Under the pieces are notes generated by a model that made no database searches, was not told where the DNA came from, and saw only the letters and a list, made by a program, of their open reading frames with translations. The translations under genes were made by a program, and so were the position numbers. Shown in pieces: positions 52,542 to 61,154 of a DNA stretch of 64,000 bases. Location: NCBI RefSeq assembly GCF_012396365.1, contig NZ_JAAXPG010000008.1:1-64000 (forward strand), written 5' to 3'. The stretch comes from Nocardiopsis alborubida (GTDB taxonomy: Bacteria > Actinomycetota > Actinomycetes > Streptosporangiales > Streptosporangiaceae). Position 1 is the stretch's first letter. The number at the start of each line of letters is the position of its first letter.

Positions 52542-53964
52542 GGTAGGCCTCCAATCCGTGCCGCCCGCCCTCGCGGCCGTATCCCGACTCCTTGTAGCCG
52601 CCGAAGGGGCTGGTCGGGTCGAACTTGTTGAACGTGTTGGACCAGATCACCCCGGCGCGCAGGCGCTCGGCGGTCCAGAGCATGCGCGAGCCCTTCTCGG
52701 TCCACACCCCGGCGGAGAGGCCGTAGGGGGTGTTGTTGGCCTTGGCCACGGCCTCGTCGGGGGTGCGGAAGGTCAGCACCGAGAGCACGGGGCCGAAGAT
52801 CTCCTCGCGGGCCACGCGGTGCGACTGGCTGACGCCGGTCAGGACGGTGGGCGCGAACCAGTAGCCGCTCGCGGGCAGCTCGCAGGCGGGCGACCAGCGT
52901 TCGACGCCCTCGGCCTCGCCGGTGTCGGTGAGTTCGCGGATGCGCTCCAGCTGCGCGGCGGAGTTGATCGCGCCGATGTCGGTGTTCTTGTCCAGCGGGT
53001 CGCCCAGGCGCAGCCTGGAGACGCGCTCCTTGAGCCGGGGCAGCAGCTCCTCGGCGATCGACTCCTGGACCAGCAGGCGCGAACCGGCGCAGCACACGTG
53101 GCCCTGGTTGAAGAAGATGCCCGAGACGATGCCCTCGACCGCCTGGTCCAGGGCCGCGTCGTCGTAGACGATGTTCGCGCCCTTGCCGCCCAGCTCCAGG
53201 GTGAGGCGCTTGCCGGTGCCCGCGACCGAGCGGGCGATCCGGCGGCCGACCCCGGTGGAGCCGGTGAAGGCCACCTTGTCGGTGCCCGGGTGCTCCACGA
53301 GGACGCGTCCGGTCTCGCCCGCGCCGGTGAGGATGTTGACCACGCCCGGGGGCAGGTCGGCCTCCTGACAGATCTCGGCGAAGGCCAGCGCGGTGAGCGG
53401 GGTGGTCTCGGCGGGCTTGAGCACGACGGTGTTGCCGGTGGCCAGCGCCGGGGCGACCTTCCACGCGAGCATGAGCAGCGGGAAGTTCCACGGGATGACC
53501 TGGGCGGCCACGCCCAGCGGGCGCGGGTCGGGGCCCAGCCCGGCGTGGGCGAGCTTGTCGGCCCACCCCGCGTGGTAGAAGAAGTGCGCGGCGACCAGCG
53601 GCAGGTCGACGTCGCGCGTCTCCTTGATGGGCTTGCCGTTGTCCATCGACTCCAGCACGGCCAGTTCGCGCGAGCGCTCCTGGATGATGCGGGCGATGCG
53701 GAACAGGTACTTGCCGCGCTCGGCGCCGGGCATCGGCCCCCAGACGGTGTCGAAGGCGCGGCGGGCGGCGGCGACGGCCCTGTCCACGTCGGCGGGCCCG
53801 GCGACGGCGACCTGGGCGAGCTTGGTCTCGTCCGCGGGGTTGAGGGTGGTGAGGTACTCGCCGCCCTCGGCCGGGGTGAAGGCGCCGTCGACGAACAGCT
53901 CGTAGGTCTCGCGCAGGTTGACGACGGAGCGGGACTCCGGTGCGGGCGCGTACTCGAAGATCAC
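52534..53964 (-). CDS. Aldehyde dehydrogenase
   Basis: A 476-residue NAD(P)-dependent aldehyde dehydrogenase with Asn160 (VIPWNFP), Glu257 (LELGGKGANIV) and catalytic Cys291 in FNQGHVCCAGSR; EEIFGPVLSVL and SPFGGYKESGYGRE are in place. It sits between deoC and the half-length homologue, five bases after deoC. Acetaldehyde released by DeoC is an obvious substrate, giving acetate or an activated form. The GTG start at 53964 has GAGAG upstream. Confidence 0.92.
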   Translation of the reverse strand: MIFEYAPAPESRSVVNLRETYELFVDGAFTPAEGGEYLTTLNPADETKLAQVAVAGPADVDRAVAAARRAFDTVWGPMPGAERGKYLFRIARIIQERSRELAVLESMDNGKPIKETRDVDLPLVAAHFFYHAGWADKLAHAGLGPDPRPLGVAAQVIPWNFPLLMLAWKVAPALATGNTVVLKPAETTPLTALAFAEICQEADLPPGVVNILTGAGETGRVLVEHPGTDKVAFTGSTGVGRRIARSVAGTGKRLTLELGGKGANIVYDDAALDQAVEGIVSGIFFNQGHVCCAGSRLLVQESIAEELLPRLKERVSRLRLGDPLDKNTDIGAINSAAQLERIRELTDTGEAEGVERWSPACELPASGYWFAPTVLTGVSQSHRVAREEIFGPVLSVLTFRTPDEAVAKANNTPYGLSAGVWTEKGSRMLWTAERLRAGVIWSNTFNKFDPTSPFGGYKESGYGREGGRHGLEAYLG

Positions 53965-53969
53965 GGCTC

Positions 53970-54917
53970 TCAGTCCAGCGTGTAGTAGTCGGGGCCCGGG
54001 TAGGTGCCGGTGGACAGCCTGGTGCGCTGCATGAGCAGGTCGTTGAGGAGGCTGGAGGCGCCGATCCGGAACAGGTCGGGGGTCAGCCAGTCGGGGCCGG
54101 CGACCTCGTTGACCAGGACCAGGTTGCGGATGGCGTCCTTGGTGGTGCGGATGCCTCCCGCGGGCTTGACGCCCACGCGCCTGCCGGTGGCGGCGTGGTG
54201 GTCGCGGACCGCCTCCAGCATGACCAGGGTGACCGGCAGGGTGGCGGCCGGGGACACCTTGCCGGTGGAGGTCTTGACGAAGTCGCCCCCGGCCCGGATG
54301 GCCAGGTGGGAGGCGCGTCGCACGTTGTCGTAGGTGGCGAGCTCGCCGGTCTCCAGGATGACCTTGAGGTGGGCGGTGCCGCAGGCCTCCTTGACGGCGG
54401 CGATCTCCTCGAACACCTTGAGGTAGTCGCCGGACAGGAACGCGCCGCGGTCGATGACCATGTCGATCTCGCTGGCGCCGTCGGCGACCGCGCGGCGGGT
54501 GTCGGCGAGCTTGACCTCCATGGGCGCACGGCCGGAGGGGAAGGCGGTGGCCACCGAGGCCACGCCGACCCCGGTGCCGCGCAGCGCCTCGACGGCGGTG
54601 GCGACCATGTCGGGGTAGACGCACACGGCGCCCACGCGGGGCACGGTGGTGTCGGTGGGGTCGGGGTGGGCGGCCTTGGCGCACAGGGCCCGGACCTTGC
54701 CGGGGGTGTCGGCGCCCTCCAGGGTGGTCAGGTCCACCATGGTGATGGCCAGGTCGACGGCCCGGGCCTTGGCGGTGGTCTTGACCGACCGGGTGGACAG
54801 GTCCTGGGCGCGGGCTCGCGCGCCGACCTCGTCCACGCCGGGGAGGCCGTGCAGGAACGCGCGGAGTTCGCGGTTGGTCGCCGCCTCGGGCGCGGATGCG
54901 GTGTGGGGCACGGGCAC
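53970..54917 (-). CDS. deoC: Deoxyribose-phosphate aldolase
   Basis: A 315-residue class I aldolase that splits deoxyribose 5-phosphate to acetaldehyde and glyceraldehyde 3-phosphate. Schiff-base Lys215 lies in FVKTSTGK, with the partner Lys220, Asp152 in SEIDMVI and VGAVCVYPDMV near 96. It has an N-terminal extension of about 50 residues compared with the E. coli enzyme. It is the first gene of the operon that continues with aldehyde dehydrogenase. The upstream gap holds two palindromes (55082 and 55200). Confidence 0.95.
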   Translation of the reverse strand: MPVPHTASAPEAATNRELRAFLHGLPGVDEVGARARAQDLSTRSVKTTAKARAVDLAITMVDLTTLEGADTPGKVRALCAKAAHPDPTDTTVPRVGAVCVYPDMVATAVEALRGTGVGVASVATAFPSGRAPMEVKLADTRRAVADGASEIDMVIDRGAFLSGDYLKVFEEIAAVKEACGTAHLKVILETGELATYDNVRRASHLAIRAGGDFVKTSTGKVSPAATLPVTLVMLEAVRDHHAATGRRVGVKPAGGIRTTKDAIRNLVLVNEVAGPDWLTPDLFRIGASSLLNDLLMQRTRLSTGTYPGPDYYTLD

Positions 54918-55081
54918 CTACAGCTCTTCGGGTTGCTGGCCTGCCCGTCCGCTGTGGCCAGCGAGAACGGGTCTTCCGGCGCGGCGCGCGGAGAGGTCTC
55001 CCCCGGGGCCGGGCCGTCAGGCAGTCACCCTAACGCCGGGCGGAGCCGCCGTCAGCATCCGTCCGGATCGAGCCGCCCAAG

Positions 55082-55099
55082 GTTGGAGGAGCATCCAAC
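55082..55099. promoter_or_regulatory. Inverted repeat upstream of deoC
   Basis: GTTGGA-GGAGCA-TCCAAC, a perfect 6-6-6 repeat 165 bases upstream of the deoC start in the 414-base divergent gap 54918-55331. It is a candidate operator. Apart from this and the 55200 palindrome I see nothing else in the gap. Confidence 0.4.
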
Positions 55100-55199
55100 G
55101 TGGGCGGTGGTCTTTCGCCGTTCTTTCCTCCAATCCGTCCCAGAAAATCCCCAAAAAAGGACACTCAGGACGTTCCCTCCCCGTCCGGGCGGACACGCG

Positions 55200-55216
55200 C
55201 GGTCTAGACCGGACCA
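55200..55216. promoter_or_regulatory. TCTAGA-centred palindrome upstream of the deoC operon
   Basis: CGGTCTAGACCGGACCA, identical to 44251-44267. It lies 283 bases upstream of deoC and 132 bases upstream of the divergent acetyltransferase gene. The exact 17-base match before two nucleoside operons suggests a shared regulator, perhaps of the GntR family. Confidence 0.6.
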
Positions 55217-55331
55217 CTCCCTTCGCGGGCGTGGGCGGGATGCGAGACTGGTCCGAATCCTCCCCCCGGAGAGCCCCGCCCCGCAGGACCCGGGAGCCGG
55301 AGGGGCGGACCCTGAGGTGACGGGAGCGGTG

Positions 55332-55916
55332 ATGTCGGCCGGAGAGCGGATCGAGCGGCGGGCCGGCGGAGCGGAACCGGTGCGCCTGGTGCGCCTGGAC
55401 CGGGCCGCACCGGAGGCGGACCTGCTGCGGGAGACCGTGCTGCGCCACCGCCTGCCGCCCGGCCAGCGCGGCTACGTGCGGCTGCCGGCGACCACCCTGC
55501 CCGCCGCCGACGCCGACCCGGCGCGCACGCCCTTCGCCGTCGTCGGTTCGGGGACCGTCACCGACGCCGCCGGGGCGCGGGCGGCCTGCGCGGGCTTCGG
55601 CGTGCTGGACCGGGCCGTGCACGCACGTGACCTGATCGACGAGCCGGCCCGGGCGGTGCTGCTGCGCGCCTTCTACGTCACCACCGCCTGGCAGGGCCGG
55701 GGCGTGGGTCGGACCGTGTGCTCCCCGCCTCTGCTGGACCGGTTGGCGGGGGAGGTGGCGCCGGACGCGGCCGAGCTGGTGCTGTGCGTGGACGAGGCCA
55801 ACCACGCGGCGGCCCGCGTCTACGGCCGCGCCGGGTTCGCCTTCACCGGCCACCGCTTCGTGGACGCGGCGGGGGGACCGCAGCTGGTGATGGTCCGCCC
55901 GGTGCAGCGGGTGTAG
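55332..55916 (+). CDS. GNAT-family N-acetyltransferase
   Basis: A 194-residue acetyltransferase. The acetyl-CoA-binding motif A is readable as LRAFYVTTAWQGRGVGRTVCSPPLLDRLA (Q-G-R-G-V-G near 121-126), and the C-terminal AARVYGRAGFAFTGHRF is the usual motif B end. The acceptor is unknown. The ATG at 55332 follows GGGAG. The frame is open far upstream, but that part overlaps deoC antisense and is not coding. A GTG three bases earlier is possible. Confidence 0.85.
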   Translation: MSAGERIERRAGGAEPVRLVRLDRAAPEADLLRETVLRHRLPPGQRGYVRLPATTLPAADADPARTPFAVVGSGTVTDAAGARAACAGFGVLDRAVHARDLIDEPARAVLLRAFYVTTAWQGRGVGRTVCSPPLLDRLAGEVAPDAAELVLCVDEANHAAARVYGRAGFAFTGHRFVDAAGGPQLVMVRPVQRV

Positions 55917-55950
55917 GAGGTCCGGGGAGGGGCTCGTCTAGGCTGGGGGC

Positions 55951-56637
55951 ATGGCGGAGTTCCGGATCAGCAGCGACGACGAGCGGGTTGACCTGCGCAG
56001 GATGGCGGTGGCCCTGGCCGAGTCCCAGGGGTGGGCGCGCGAGGAGGTCAGCGTCTGGGACAACCGCCGCGGCGAGGTGATCGTGACGGTGGACGACTCC
56101 CTGCTGCGCAAGCCCGAGGCCGACCCCCTGCACCGCACCCGGCACACCCCCCGCGACGTGCACGACGCCTGCGAGACCCTGCGCCGTGAGGAGGCGTCCC
56201 TGCGCCGCGTGGACTTTCGCGTGCTGCGCAGCGAGACCGCGCGCTTCTTCTCCGCCGGGTGGACCGTCGCCGACGCGCTGCACGCGCTGGGGCACCGCCC
56301 CGACGGCGTGCCGTGGCCGAGCGGCCCCGACTACCAGGGCACCGACTGGCTGCACGCCCGCCTGAAGGCGTGGCGCACCCCCGACGGCGACATCCGGCCC
56401 TCCAAGTCGCAGGAGGACGCCCAGCTGCGGGTGATCAGCCGGGCGGGCCTGCCCATGGACATCGGCCTCCCCGAGGACGCCGAGGTCGCGCAGCGCCCCG
56501 TGGCCAGCCCGGCGGTCGCGCGGTCGGCGGCCGACGACGCGCGCAGGCTCATGCGGCAGAACGCGCGGACCACCACCGACTCCCTGGCCCACCGCGACCG
56601 CACCTCGGCCAGGATCACACGGGGGGATCGTCGCTAG
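55951..56637 (+). CDS. Hypothetical protein
   Basis: A 228-residue soluble, Arg/Asp-rich protein I do not recognise. The first about 60 residues (FRISSDDERVDLRRMAVALAESQGW then VWDNRRGEVIVTVDD) look like a small alpha/beta domain. The middle has TARFFSAGWTVADALHALGHRPDG and DYQGTDWLHARLKAWRTPDGDIRPS, and the tail is helical and basic. It starts 34 bases after the acetyltransferase gene. Its last 23 bases overlap the 3' end of the convergent DUF418 gene. Confidence 0.65.
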   Translation: MAEFRISSDDERVDLRRMAVALAESQGWAREEVSVWDNRRGEVIVTVDDSLLRKPEADPLHRTRHTPRDVHDACETLRREEASLRRVDFRVLRSETARFFSAGWTVADALHALGHRPDGVPWPSGPDYQGTDWLHARLKAWRTPDGDIRPSKSQEDAQLRVISRAGLPMDIGLPEDAEVAQRPVASPAVARSAADDARRLMRQNARTTTDSLAHRDRTSARITRGDRR

Positions 56638-57913
56638 GACGGCGGGGAAGGCGCCCGTCGGCGGCGGCCCTTCGCTCCTCCACCAGGGCGGCAACGCCGT
56701 TGGCGGCCTCACCGAGGAGGAGCTCGGCCGGTCCCCTGCCCGCCGCCAGCCGCCACAGGGTGGCGAGGACCAGCGCACCCAGGACGAAGCCCTCCAGCAG
56801 CCACGGCTGCTGCCAGCCGATCCCGCCGGAGGCTGCGATGACCATCGCCAGGACCAGGATGTGACCGGAGTAGACGGTCAGCGGCATCCGGCCGACCGAG
56901 GTCAGCGGGTACATGAGGATCCGGAAGCGGTCGCACAGGAACATGCACACCACCAGCACCACGAGTCCCTGGCCGACCGCCTCGGCCATCTCGAAGGTGG
57001 TACCGGTGTGGGGCGTGCCGACCGCCAGCCACCACCAGGAGTCGGTGGGCACCTGCCCCGAGATCGACTGCGTCTCCTCGACCACCGCGGCGCGCACCAG
57101 GGCCGCCGTCGCCTCGTCGGTGACCTCGCCCGAGGGCAGGCCGGTCAGGGCGGGGCCGCTGGCCTCCACCAGGCGGTCCATGCCGCCCATCGGGTTGAGC
57201 AGGACCCATGAGCCGAGGTGTCCGAACAGCAGCAGGGCGGCGCCGGAGGCCAGCAGGCGCAACCGCACCGCGGCGGCGGCCAGGTCCAGCCGTCCCAGCG
57301 CCATCCCCGCGGTCACGAAGGCCATGAAGGTGATCGCCGGGTAGTAGCCGGTCAGGAAGAAGTCGCCGAACGAGGTCAGCGAGGACGTGCGCTGCGAGGG
57401 CGGGAAGACGTTGTCCCGCAGCAGGAACGAGAGCGGCGGGCCGAGCACGGCCAAGGCGCCCGCCACCGTCCACAGCGCGCCCGAGCGCAGTTTGAGCAGG
57501 GGCAGGGCCAGCACGAAGAAGCCCGCGTAGTAGGTCAGGATGATGGCGACCGGGACCCCCATGAGGTCCAGCACCAGACCCAGCACGCCGATGAGCGCCG
57601 CGCGGGTGAGGATGCGCACGACGGCCACGCGCAGGCGGTCGCCGCCGACCGGGTCGGTGCGCCCGGTCATCATGGCCAGGGAGGTCCCCGCCAGGAGGGC
57701 GAAGAGCGCCGAGGAGTTGCCGCGCACGACGCCGTGCACGTCCCAGGCGTAGCCCTCGGGCGACAGCAGCCCCATGGACTCCACCCCGAGGTGGACGACG
57801 AACATCCCGAACACCGCGAGGGCGCGTGCCGCGTCGATGCCGTCGATCCGGCCCCGACCCGAGGCCGGACCCGCGGGAGCGGCGGAGGTCTCGCCAGACC
57901 GGTTCTGTGTCAC
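56615..57913 (-). CDS. DUF418-family membrane protein
   Basis: A 432-residue polytopic protein with about ten helices of the DUF418/YeiB group, related to heparan-alpha-glucosaminide acetyltransferase-like membrane acyltransferases. It opens RIDGIDAARALAVFGMFVVHLG, the family N-terminal motif with Arg and His on helix 1. The C-terminal DUF418 part has RMPLTVYSGHILV. The actual substrate is unknown. I chose the GTG at 57913; a frame extension to 57964 adds 17 residues with no support. Confidence 0.82.
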   Translation of the reverse strand: MTQNRSGETSAAPAGPASGRGRIDGIDAARALAVFGMFVVHLGVESMGLLSPEGYAWDVHGVVRGNSSALFALLAGTSLAMMTGRTDPVGGDRLRVAVVRILTRAALIGVLGLVLDLMGVPVAIILTYYAGFFVLALPLLKLRSGALWTVAGALAVLGPPLSFLLRDNVFPPSQRTSSLTSFGDFFLTGYYPAITFMAFVTAGMALGRLDLAAAAVRLRLLASGAALLLFGHLGSWVLLNPMGGMDRLVEASGPALTGLPSGEVTDEATAALVRAAVVEETQSISGQVPTDSWWWLAVGTPHTGTTFEMAEAVGQGLVVLVVCMFLCDRFRILMYPLTSVGRMPLTVYSGHILVLAMVIAASGGIGWQQPWLLEGFVLGALVLATLWRLAAGRGPAELLLGEAANGVAALVEERRAAADGRLPRRPSDDPPV

Positions 57914-58028
57914 GCCCGTCAGGCTATGTCGTCGCCCGCGCGGCGACAACGGGCCGGGGCACATGGCCGCAGACGGCCACGCGCCGCCGGGCGCGGGGGC
58001 CGCTCACCCGCGCCCGGCGGCGCCCCGG

Positions 58029-60032
58029 TCAGCCCGCGTCCTCCCGCTCCCCGGCCAGGGTGCTGAAGAAGTCGAGCGCCTCGGGGTTGGCCAGCGAGTC
58101 CCGGCTGGCGACCCGGTCGGGCCGCTCCCCCATGAGGATGCGTTTGACCGGCACCTCCAGGACCTTGCCGGACAGCGTCCGGGGCACCGCGCCGATGACG
58201 CGGACGCGGTCGGGCACATGGCGGGGCGAGCAGTCGGTGCGGATGCGGCGGGCGATCTCCCGGGGCAGGTCGCCCTCCAGGTCGGCGCCCTCCCGCAGCA
58301 CGGTGAACAGCTCGATCCGGGAGGAGCCGTCGGCCTGGGGCACGTCCACGACCAGGGCGTCGACGACCTCGTCCAGGGCCAGGACCGCGCGGTAGATCTC
58401 GCTGGTGCCCATGCGCACGCCGCCGCGGTTGATGGTGGAGTCGGAGCGGCCGTAGATGACCGCGGTGCCGCGGTCGGTGATCACGATCCAGTCACCGTGC
58501 CGCCAGACGCCCGGGTAGACGGAGAAGTAGCTGTCGCGCAGCCGCTCGCCGCTGTCGTCGCCCCACAGGAACAGGGGCATGGACGGGGCGGGCCTGGTGA
58601 CGACGAGTTCGCCGACCTCGTTGACGAGCTCCCTGCCGTCGGGGTCCCAGGAGGCCACGGCCATGCCCAGGGCCCGGGACTGGATCTCGCCCTCGTGGAC
58701 GGGCAGGGTCGGGGTGCCGCCGACCAGGCAGCTGCACACGTCGGTGCCGCCGGAGGTGGAGAACAGCCACAGGTCCTCGCCGAACTCCTCGTAGACCCAG
58801 GAGAAGGCCTCGGGGCTGAGCGGCGAGCCGGTGGAGCCGATGGCCTTGAGCGCGGACAGGTCGCGGCCCTGACGGGGGTGGACGCCCTCCTTCATGCAGG
58901 AGGAGAGGAACCCTGCGCTGGTTCCGAAGACGGTGACCCCGGCGTCGGCGGCCAGGTCCCACAGTGCGCCCAGGTCGGGCGCCGCCGGGCTGCCGTCGTA
59001 CAGGACGATGGAGGCCTTCGTCAGCAGCACGCTGACCAGGAAGTTCCACATCATCCAACCGGTGGTGGTGAACCAGAAGACCCGGTCGTGCTCCTGGGCG
59101 TCCAGGTGCAGGTGCAGGTTCTTGAGCTGTTCGAGGAGGATGCCGCCGTGCCCCTGGACGATGGCCTTGGGCAGGCCGGTGGTGCCCGAGGAGTAGAGCA
59201 CCCACAGGGGGTGGTCGAAGGGGACGGACGCGAACTCCAGCTCGGACCCGGTCCCGGACTCCTCCAGCCGGGCCCAGGGCAGGGTCGCGTCGAGGGTCCC
59301 GCCGGGGTGGAGGTGGTCGAGCAGGACGGTGTGCTCGACGGTGGGCAGGGCCGCGCGCAGCTCCTCCACGACGGGGCGGCGGTCGAAGTCCTTGCCCCCG
59401 TAGCGGTAGCCGTCCACGGCGAGCAGGACCTTGGGCTCGATCTGGGCGAAGCGGTCGATGACGCTGCGCACGCCGAAGTCCGGGGAGCATGAGGACCACA
59501 CCGCGCCCAGGGAGGCCGCGGCGTAGAAGGCGGCGACGGTCTCGGGCAGGTTGGGCAGGTAGGCCGCGACGCGGTCGCCGGGGCCCACGCCCAGCTCCCG
59601 CAGTCCGGCGGCGATGGCGGCCGTGCGGCGGCGCAGGTCGCCCCAGGTCCACTCGCCGAGGCCGCGCAGCTCGGTGGCGTGGCGGATGGCGACGTGGTCG
59701 TCGTCGCGGCCCTCGAAGACGTGCCGGGCGTAGTTGAGGGTCGCCCCGGGGAACCACTCGGCTCCGGGCATGGTCCGCTCGCCCAGGACCCGCTCGTAGG
59801 GGGTCTCGGAGCGCACGCCGTAGTACTCCCAGACGGACTCCCAGAACCCGTCGGTGTCGGTCACCGACCAGCGCCACAGGGAGTCGTAGTCGAAGGACGC
59901 GGCGGAGGCGTCTCCGAAGGCCCGGACCCCCTTCTCGCGCTCGGCCCACCGGGCGAACGCGACGATGTTGGAGGACGCGGCCCTCTCCTCGTCGGGCTTC
60001 CAGAGCACCCGGGGCACGCTGTTCTCCGTCAT
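58029..60032 (-). CDS. aacS: Acetoacetyl-CoA synthetase
   Basis: A 667-residue adenylate-forming enzyme that activates acetoacetate to acetoacetyl-CoA with ATP. The family-specific N-terminus (VPRVLWKPDEE, FWESVWEYYGV, PGAEWFPGATLNYA) separates it from acetyl-CoA synthetase. The P-loop is LYSSGTTGLPKAIVQGHGG, followed by WFTTTGWMMWNFLVS. The C-terminal A10 Lys is in RTLSGKVLEVPVKRI. The ATG at 60032 has GGGAAGG upstream, better than the earlier ATG at 60116. It may use ketone bodies or products of leucine-type degradation. Confidence 0.93.
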   Translation of the reverse strand: MTENSVPRVLWKPDEERAASSNIVAFARWAEREKGVRAFGDASAASFDYDSLWRWSVTDTDGFWESVWEYYGVRSETPYERVLGERTMPGAEWFPGATLNYARHVFEGRDDDHVAIRHATELRGLGEWTWGDLRRRTAAIAAGLRELGVGPGDRVAAYLPNLPETVAAFYAAASLGAVWSSCSPDFGVRSVIDRFAQIEPKVLLAVDGYRYGGKDFDRRPVVEELRAALPTVEHTVLLDHLHPGGTLDATLPWARLEESGTGSELEFASVPFDHPLWVLYSSGTTGLPKAIVQGHGGILLEQLKNLHLHLDAQEHDRVFWFTTTGWMMWNFLVSVLLTKASIVLYDGSPAAPDLGALWDLAADAGVTVFGTSAGFLSSCMKEGVHPRQGRDLSALKAIGSTGSPLSPEAFSWVYEEFGEDLWLFSTSGGTDVCSCLVGGTPTLPVHEGEIQSRALGMAVASWDPDGRELVNEVGELVVTRPAPSMPLFLWGDDSGERLRDSYFSVYPGVWRHGDWIVITDRGTAVIYGRSDSTINRGGVRMGTSEIYRAVLALDEVVDALVVDVPQADGSSRIELFTVLREGADLEGDLPREIARRIRTDCSPRHVPDRVRVIGAVPRTLSGKVLEVPVKRILMGERPDRVASRDSLANPEALDFFSTLAGEREDAG

Positions 60033-60145
60033 TGGCCCGCCTTCCCATTCGCACTGTGTCTCGCACGGTGTGTCGCTGGCTGTGTGCCGCCGACCGTGCG
60101 TCGCTGTGAGACCCATCTAACAACACACCATGCCGGCGGCGACGG

Positions 60146-60173
60146 CCCGGCCCCCGGGGTGACGGGGGCCGGG
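60146..60173. terminator. Perfect 10-bp hairpin between the HAD gene and acetoacetyl-CoA synthetase
   Basis: CCCGGCCCCC and GGGGGCCGGG around an eight-base loop, within the 362-base gap 60033-60394. On the minus strand it follows the HAD phosphatase gene by about 220 bases. The rest of the gap has only short GTGT-rich repetition near 60050-60110 and must contain the synthetase promoter. Confidence 0.5.
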
Positions 60174-60394
60174 AGGCGCGTCGAGTGCGCAGGTCACCGA
60201 CGGAAGGGAACCGGTGTGCGGGGGCCGCTGCCAGGCGGGCGCACGGGTGTGGGCGGCCCCCGCCGACAGGGGCCGGAGGCGGGTGGGAGGACCGGTGACC
60301 CGACCTTTCGCGTCCCCGCCGAACCGGCGACCGCAGGTCCGGGTGGCCGGGGCCCGGAAGGCCGGTGCGGCGGACCCGGGCGCGGCCGGTCGCC

Positions 60395-61069
60395 TCAGTT
60401 CCCCCGCAGAGCGGCCACGGCGGCCACCGGGGAGTCGACCACCGGGGAGCCGGTGGCCTCCAGGCGTGCGCGGGACATCAGGCCGCTGGCGACGAGGATG
60501 GAGCGGGCCCCGGCCTCGCGGGCGGCGCGGGCGTCGTCGTCGATGTCGCCGATCAGCACGACCCGGGCCGGGTCGATGCCCTGGTGTTCGAGGTGGCGCA
60601 CCAGGTGCTCGGCCTTGGAGTCGTGCTCGGTCTGGAACTGGCGGCCGTCCACCCGGGTGAAGTGCGCGGTCAGGCCGCGCTCCTCGATGAGCGGCACCAG
60701 GTGGTCGTGGGAGGCCATGGACAGCAGGGACTGGGTGCCGCCGCCGCGGGTCCACTCCCGGAGCACGTCGGGAACGCCCACGGTGAGCTCACAGGAGGGC
60801 AGGTGCTCCAGGTAGCTGCTGTCGTAGTGCCGCTCCGCCCGCTCCCACTCGCCGTCCTCGAAGGGTCGGCCGAGGAGCTCCTCGTAGCAGGGGATGAGGG
60901 GGCGGCGGAAGACGGAGCGCCAGTGGTCCATCTCCACGGGGTCGCGGCCGAACAGCTCGCACACGGCGTTCACCGCGGCGAGGTTGGCGTGGTTGTCGTC
61001 CAGGAGCGTGCCGTTCCAGTCCCAGACGATGTGGGTGGTGTCGTTTCGGTCGAAAGTCGTCTCAGCCAT
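60395..61069 (-). CDS. HAD-superfamily hydrolase (phosphatase-like)
   Basis: A 224-residue haloacid-dehalogenase-type hydrolase of the phosphoglycolate-phosphatase-like group. Nucleophile Asp17 is in VWDWNGTLLDD, motif II is LLSMAS, the motif III Lys is in DSKAEHL, and the Mg-binding IGDIDDDARAA is motif IV. Position 19, usually the acid/base Asp of DxD, is Asn. The substrate is unknown. The ATG at 61069 is the natural start; an upstream extension to 61198 overlaps the next gene and is Arg-rich. Confidence 0.85.
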   Translation of the reverse strand: MAETTFDRNDTTHIVWDWNGTLLDDNHANLAAVNAVCELFGRDPVEMDHWRSVFRRPLIPCYEELLGRPFEDGEWERAERHYDSSYLEHLPSCELTVGVPDVLREWTRGGGTQSLLSMASHDHLVPLIEERGLTAHFTRVDGRQFQTEHDSKAEHLVRHLEHQGIDPARVVLIGDIDDDARAAREAGARSILVASGLMSRARLEATGSPVVDSPVAAVAALRGN

Positions 61070-61154
61070 TGACCGCACTTTACGGGCACACGCCCCGGCC
61101 GGGGAATGCGTCGTGCGCCACCCCGGGCCGGCCCCGCGTGCCCGCCGGGGCGCC

